From contig CALFGU010000121.1 of assembly GCA_937877685.1 (NCBI GenBank), forward strand, positions 17,416-81,415: 64,000 bases of DNA, read 5' to 3'. Under the pieces are notes generated by a model. That model saw nothing but the letters and a program-made list of their open reading frames with translations. It was not told the origin of the DNA and made no database searches. Made by a program: the position numbers and the translations under genes. Positions 60,900 to 64,000 of this stretch are shown here, one piece after another; the stretch's first letter is position 1; every line of letters starts with the position of its first letter. The DNA is from an uncultured Prevotella sp. Lineage in GTDB: Bacteria > Bacteroidota > Bacteroidia > Bacteroidales > Bacteroidaceae.

Positions 60900-61121
60900 C
60901 TAAAGGAAGAAGCGTTCTAAGACGCGCACGATTTTGGGTGTAAACCAGTGACTTCCTTTTTGATAACCTGCTTTTAAGAGTTCCTCAAGCAGTACGGGGT
61001 CAGATTTAATCCAGCGGTTGAGGCGTGAGACGGCGGTGGTGGTGCTAAATCCGGGAAAGATGGTTGCTGCAATTTCCTTGCGTGCGTGTAATCGGGGTTG
61101 CAAACAGAGTGCTATGTTCAT
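60900..61121 (-). CDS. DUF4248 family small protein
   Basis: 73 residues. The pattern RKEIAATIFPGFSTTTAVSR, LNRWIKSDPVLLEELLKAGY and FTPKIVRVLERFF matches the DUF4248 family, short proteins common in Bacteroides and its phages and often found near HU-like and amidase genes. It looks like a small helix-turn-helix-type protein, but DNA binding is not shown. It follows the P5-like gene by 62 bases on the same strand, beside tRNA-Arg. Confidence 0.8.
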   Translation of the reverse strand: MNIALCLQPRLHARKEIAATIFPGFSTTTAVSRLNRWIKSDPVLLEELLKAGYQKGSHWFTPKIVRVLERFFL

Positions 61122-61183
61122 AACTATGAGTGCTATTGCTTGATAATTCGTGTTAGAGATTTAAGGCTTTGAAGATGTAGGGA

Positions 61184-61672
61184 TTACTTGATGCTAAAAG
61201 TGGTGCGTATGCGCTCAATGTCGCCCTCGGTGAGGTGAATGCCCGATTCTTGGCGTGCCATAGCGATGACAAGGCGGTTAAATGCGCTGCCTTCCGTAGG
61301 CACTGGCGCATCAGGATGAAGGTCGGCGCGCCCGCAAACACACTTAATGTAGAGTTCTGTATTGTTTTCCGTGGGTGGTGCCCAGCGCGTGATGATTTGT
61401 CGGGGAGTGGTGCACCCGCGCTTACGGATGTAGTTGAGCAAAAGGATGATGGCGGCGCGCAGACCGTAGTCCATGCAGTCAAAATGACAAAATCCCTTGA
61501 CGTTGGGCGTTGTTTTCGACAGTCCGAGCCATTTGTTGGTTGCCAGGTAGCGAATGTTCAGCGGGTTGTGGTTTCTGACTCCGAGCGTTGGTGATGTGTG
61601 TGCGAAAAAGGTTCCTACTTTGGGTTCAATCTGTTCTTTAAGGGGCGTAAGGCCCTTGCTGGTTTTAGACAT
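61184..61672 (-). CDS. Phage structural protein P5-like protein
   Basis: 162 residues from the ATG at 61672; the open frame upstream lacks family similarity. RNHNPLNIRYLATNKWLGL, FDCMDYGLRAAIILLLNYIRK and RQIITRWAPPTENNTELYI match the family annotated as structural protein P5 in Bacteroidetes, probably a small muramidase-like or tail-associated phage protein. With the DUF4248 gene it forms a two-gene islet next to tRNA-Arg. No integrase or other phage genes are present, so it is a remnant or a domesticated cassette. Confidence 0.8.
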   Translation of the reverse strand: MSKTSKGLTPLKEQIEPKVGTFFAHTSPTLGVRNHNPLNIRYLATNKWLGLSKTTPNVKGFCHFDCMDYGLRAAIILLLNYIRKRGCTTPRQIITRWAPPTENNTELYIKCVCGRADLHPDAPVPTEGSAFNRLVIAMARQESGIHLTEGDIERIRTTFSIK

Positions 61673-61879
61673 GTGTTTTTCAGGTAAAAATGTGAATACT
61701 ATAGTTTTACCCCAGGGAGAGAAGGCGACTGCCTCCCGGCAATCTGTCCTTTCTTGTCGACAGTGCAAAGGTAGGAACTGAGAGTCCGACATTTTCGGAC
61801 GCCACCTTTTTTGTGCAAAAAAAGTCTGTTTTTGTGTGAAAAAACGAAGCGGAATGATAATACCTCAAATAGTCGTTCG

Positions 61880-61942
61880 CATATTACTTATTGTGCTCAC
61901 AAAGAGTAAGAGAATTTTCACAAAGAGTAAGATTGTTTTCGT
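61880..61942. repeat. 21-base repeat array (AAAGAGTAAGATTG type)
   Basis: Three consecutive 21-base units: the first contains TATTACTTATTGT, the next two start AAAGAGTAAGAGAA and AAAGAGTAAGATTG. It is part of the 395-base gap between the O-methyltransferase and P5-like genes. Confidence 0.75.
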
Positions 61943-62067
61943 TAGAAATAATAGCCGACTCGGAGTGCTACTATCTTATTGCATTTCATGACGCTGAAGG
62001 CGTCTCCGCTCAATAATCGGGGTGGCATAGAAAGACCCCCATAGAAAAAAGAAAAGCGCATTGGAGA

Positions 62068-62694
62068 TTATCCAATACGCTTGATGAGAGTAAGTCCGTC
62101 ACGCAGGGGAAAGATAAACTTCTCCACACGCGGGTCATTGGCTACGAGGTCATTAAATCGCTTGATGCCTATGGTTTGTGGGTCATTGTCGTAATCAGGT
62201 TCCACTACGTGCCCATCCCAAAGGGTGTTGTCCGCCAAGATATACCCTCCGGGGCGCAGGTATCGCATGATGAGTTCATAGTATTCCGCATAGGTGCGCT
62301 TGTTCGCATCAATGAAGGCCATGTCTATGGTTAAGTTCATCTCGGGCAGGAGTTTGAAAATATCGCCAATGACCATGTCAATCTTCGGAGGGAAAGGCGA
62401 ATTTTCCAACCACGGACGTGTGAAATCCTCCTGCTCATCGTTGATTTCGAAAGTCACAATGCGCGAACCGGGTTGCATGCCCTGCGCCATACTCAAGGCT
62501 GAATATCCCGAGTACGTACCAATTTCCACCACCGTTTGAGGATTAATCAACTCCGTCAGCATTTTGAGCAGTTGCCCCTGTAAGTGTCCCGACGCCATGC
62601 GCGGACGAATGAGTTGCGTGTTCGTAGCGCGGTATAATTTATAGAGATAGGGGTGTTCGGGGGTGATATGTGAGAGAATGTATTCGTTGAGCAT
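62068..62694 (-). CDS. SAM-dependent O-methyltransferase (class I, family 3)
   Basis: 208 residues from the ATG at 62694 (MLNEYILSHITPEHPYLYKL); an upstream ATG at 62742 adds 16 residues unlike the family. The SAM motif VVEIGTYSGYSALSMAQ is near residue 55, metal-binding acidic residues lie in FIDANKRTYAEYYEL and ILADNTLWDGHV, and the C-terminal DGLTLIKR is typical of catechol/caffeoyl-type O-methyltransferases. Physiological substrate unknown. A 42-base repeat array lies directly upstream. Confidence 0.9.
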   Translation of the reverse strand: MLNEYILSHITPEHPYLYKLYRATNTQLIRPRMASGHLQGQLLKMLTELINPQTVVEIGTYSGYSALSMAQGMQPGSRIVTFEINDEQEDFTRPWLENSPFPPKIDMVIGDIFKLLPEMNLTIDMAFIDANKRTYAEYYELIMRYLRPGGYILADNTLWDGHVVEPDYDNDPQTIGIKRFNDLVANDPRVEKFIFPLRDGLTLIKRIG

Positions 62695-62772
62695 AGGGGA
62701 GGGGGTGTAGAAGAGTGGCGTGTAGGTTTTGTGGTTAGACATAAGAACATAAGAGCATAAGGTCTATATTTA

Positions 62773-62929
62773 GTTCTTCTGTACTTCTGTCCAAAACAAC
62801 AGCAGTAGTATTTTGTTCTTTTGTTCTTCTGTCTAAAAAAACAGCGGTAACATTCTGTTCTTCTGTTCTTTTGTCTAAAAAAATAGCAGTAGCCTCTTGT
62901 TCTTTTGTTCTTCTGTCAATAAAAAAGCG
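62773..62929. repeat. 42-base tandem repeat array (GTTCTTCTGT type)
   Basis: Three exact 42-base units at 62773-62814, 62815-62856 and 62857-62898, plus a 31-base partial. Each opens GTTCTTNTGT and has an A-tract and a CAGCRGTA-like stretch; 42 is twice 21. It fills the gap between aroQ and the O-methyltransferase gene. Confidence 0.85.
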
Positions 62930-62944
62930 TTGTTCTCAACTTTC

Positions 62945-63367
62945 CTATTCACAAAAAGCCTCTACTGCCAGGCGGTAAGAGTGCATTCCGAAGCCAGCAA
63001 TCACACCCTTGCACACGGCAGAGAGCATGGAGTGGTGGCGAAATTCCTCGCGGGCATGAACGTTTGAGAGGTGCACCTCGATGACAGGCACATGGAGCGA
63101 CTTGATACAGTCACGCAGGGCGATGGAAGTGTGTGTGTAAGCACCCGCATTCAGAATGATGCCGTCATAATGCGCATCGTCCGCCTCTTGAAGTTTATCA
63201 ATGAGAAAACCTTCTACGTTGCTTTGGAAATAGTCAATCTCCACCTTTTCGGCATAACGCTTGCGCAGGTCTTCAAGACATTGCTCCATCGTTAAGTTTC
63301 CATAGATGGAAGGTTCGCGAGTTCCAAGGCGGTTGAGGTTAGGACCGTTGATGATATAGAGTTTCAT
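62945..63367 (-). CDS. aroQ: Type II 3-dehydroquinate dehydratase
   Basis: 140 residues. It dehydrates 3-dehydroquinate in the shikimate pathway and forms a dodecamer. INGPNLNRLGTREPSIYG opens with the active-site Asn and the catalytic Tyr. ILNAGAYTHTSIALRDCI holds the substrate contact, and PVIEVHLSNVHAREEFRHHS the catalytic His. Promoter box at 63407-63414. Confidence 0.96.
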   Translation of the reverse strand: MKLYIINGPNLNRLGTREPSIYGNLTMEQCLEDLRKRYAEKVEIDYFQSNVEGFLIDKLQEADDAHYDGIILNAGAYTHTSIALRDCIKSLHVPVIEVHLSNVHAREEFRHHSMLSAVCKGVIAGFGMHSYRLAVEAFCE

Positions 63368-63406
63368 AAGATTGAGAAACCGAGTTTTAAGGGGTTAACA
63401 CTACGG

Positions 63407-63414
63407 CAAAAGTA
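63407..63414 (-). promoter_or_regulatory. -7 box of aroQ
   Basis: TACTTTTG on the minus strand, 40 bases before the aroQ start. Confidence 0.55.
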
Positions 63415-63500
63415 CAACAAGAACTTGGATTATTCCCCCTTGAGTCACAAAAAGTAGTGACTTTTCTTCACGAAACGCCCATTGTGAGGGGATAAATCCG

Positions 63501-63508
63501 TAACTTTG
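63501..63508 (+). promoter_or_regulatory. -7 box of rbfA
   Basis: TAACTTTG, about 105 bases before the rbfA ATG. Confidence 0.55.
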
Positions 63509-63613
63509 CAGAGTTATTCACCGTTGACAAGCAAACGAGAAGTCCGTCGTTTCACGTAGCGCCCCGCTCATCTGCTTGTCTTCTTAAAATTTGACTGTTT
63601 AAACGCTATTTTT

Positions 63614-63949
63614 ATGGAAACAACCCGCCAACAGAAGATATCTCGCCTCATTCAAAAGGAACTTTGTGACATCTTCTTACTTCAAACCAAGTCTATGCCC
63701 GGTGTGCTCGTGTCAGTAAGTGCTGTGCGCATTTCTCCCGATATGAGTGTTTGCCGTGTGTATCTCAGTGTGTTCCCTTCTGAACGCAGTGCTGAAATTG
63801 TTGCGAATATTAACAACAACATGAAGCAAGTGCGCTTGGAATTAGGTAATCGTGTGCGCCATCAGTTGCGTATCATTCCCGAATTGAAGTTCTTCGTGGA
63901 CGACTCTTTGGACTATATCGAGCACATTGATGAATTGTTGAAAAAGTAG
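63614..63949 (+). CDS. rbfA: 30S ribosome-binding factor A
   Basis: 111 residues. RbfA binds the 30S subunit during late 16S rRNA maturation and cold adaptation. TTRQQKISRLIQKELCDIF opens the KH-type fold, SAVRISPDMSVCRVYLSVFP is the central strand pair, and LRIIPELKFFVDDSLDYIEHI is the conserved C-terminal helix. Its stop codon abuts a 7-base repeat array. Confidence 0.95.
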   Translation: METTRQQKISRLIQKELCDIFLLQTKSMPGVLVSVSAVRISPDMSVCRVYLSVFPSERSAEIVANINNNMKQVRLELGNRVRHQLRIIPELKFFVDDSLDYIEHIDELLKK

Positions 63950-64000
63950 TTAACGGTTAACGGTGAAGGGTTAACGGTTAACGAGGAAAGGTTAAAGGTT
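63949..64000. repeat. 7-base repeat array (GTTAACG type), running off the window
   Basis: Seven consecutive 7-base units from the last base of the rbfA stop codon: GTTAACG, GTTAACG, GTGAAGG, GTTAACG, GTTAACG, AGGAAAG, GTTAAAG, then GTT at the window end. Confidence 0.85.

Noticed and set aside
60751..62067. Intact prophage or integrative element at tRNA-Arg
   Set aside because: No integrase, no att duplication of the tRNA 3' end, and only two small genes.

Overview
The window looks like a chromosomal segment of a gut or oral Bacteroidales bacterium, most likely Prevotellaceae. Evidence: many start sites are preceded by the Bacteroidetes promoter (-7 box TAnnTTTG, sometimes with a -33 TTTG 19-21 bases upstream); secreted proteins end in a YDLSGR...GVYI.NGKKV.. 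tail; many signal peptides are cleaved before Gln; and families typical of the phylum occur (DUF4491, DUF5686, DUF4248, type II glutaminyl cyclase, SufE, NhaD). The species cannot be fixed from sequence alone.

Layout. 1-2.9 kb: the end of a secreted protein facing a TonB-dependent receptor. 3-7.2 kb: an N-degron cluster (aat, clpA, clpS), then rpsT and tRNA-Glu. 7.4-15.7 kb: recO, two small proteins, a HIT protein, greA, ftsK, lolA and trxB. 15.8-18.7 kb: a secreted sialidase. 19-24 kb: a DUF2795 protein, dsbD, a polyprenyl diphosphate synthase and nadA. 24.4-29.7 kb: an RNase III with a very long disordered tail, fabF, acpP, sufE. 29.8-34.5 kb: a glutaminyl cyclase-like lipoprotein, a C26-M19 fusion peptidase, DUF4491, an SRPBCC protein and pyrE. 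35-48 kb: a 1681-residue C1 peptidase, and an M60 peptidase gene of about 2240 codons broken by a frameshift and followed by a 60-residue microprotein. 48.9-60.5 kb: a DUF5686 outer-membrane protein, myo-inositol-phosphate synthase, an LPG-synthase-type membrane protein, a YqaA/DedA-like protein, purD, metY, an outer-membrane barrel and nhaD. 60.7-64 kb: tRNA-Arg, a two-gene phage-like islet, an O-methyltransferase, aroQ and rbfA.

How the genes fit together. The sialidase, the M60 peptidase with three discoidin-like modules and the multi-domain C1 peptidase form a glycoprotein (mucin-like) degrading set. All three share a C-terminal beta module plus sorting-type tail. The Q-start signal peptides and the glutaminyl cyclase fit the known Bacteroidetes Q-rule. 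Aat, ClpS and ClpA would tag, recognise and unfold N-degron substrates.

The most unusual feature lies between the genes. At least 25 intergenic sites carry arrays of short degenerate repeats with strict, locus-specific unit lengths: 7, 8, 9, 21, 22 or 42 bases. Many are arranged as opposing (inverted) arms around a short core. Two further repeat families keep hairpin stems by paired base changes between copies. I could not connect these to a known mobile element, and they are the best candidate here for something undescribed.
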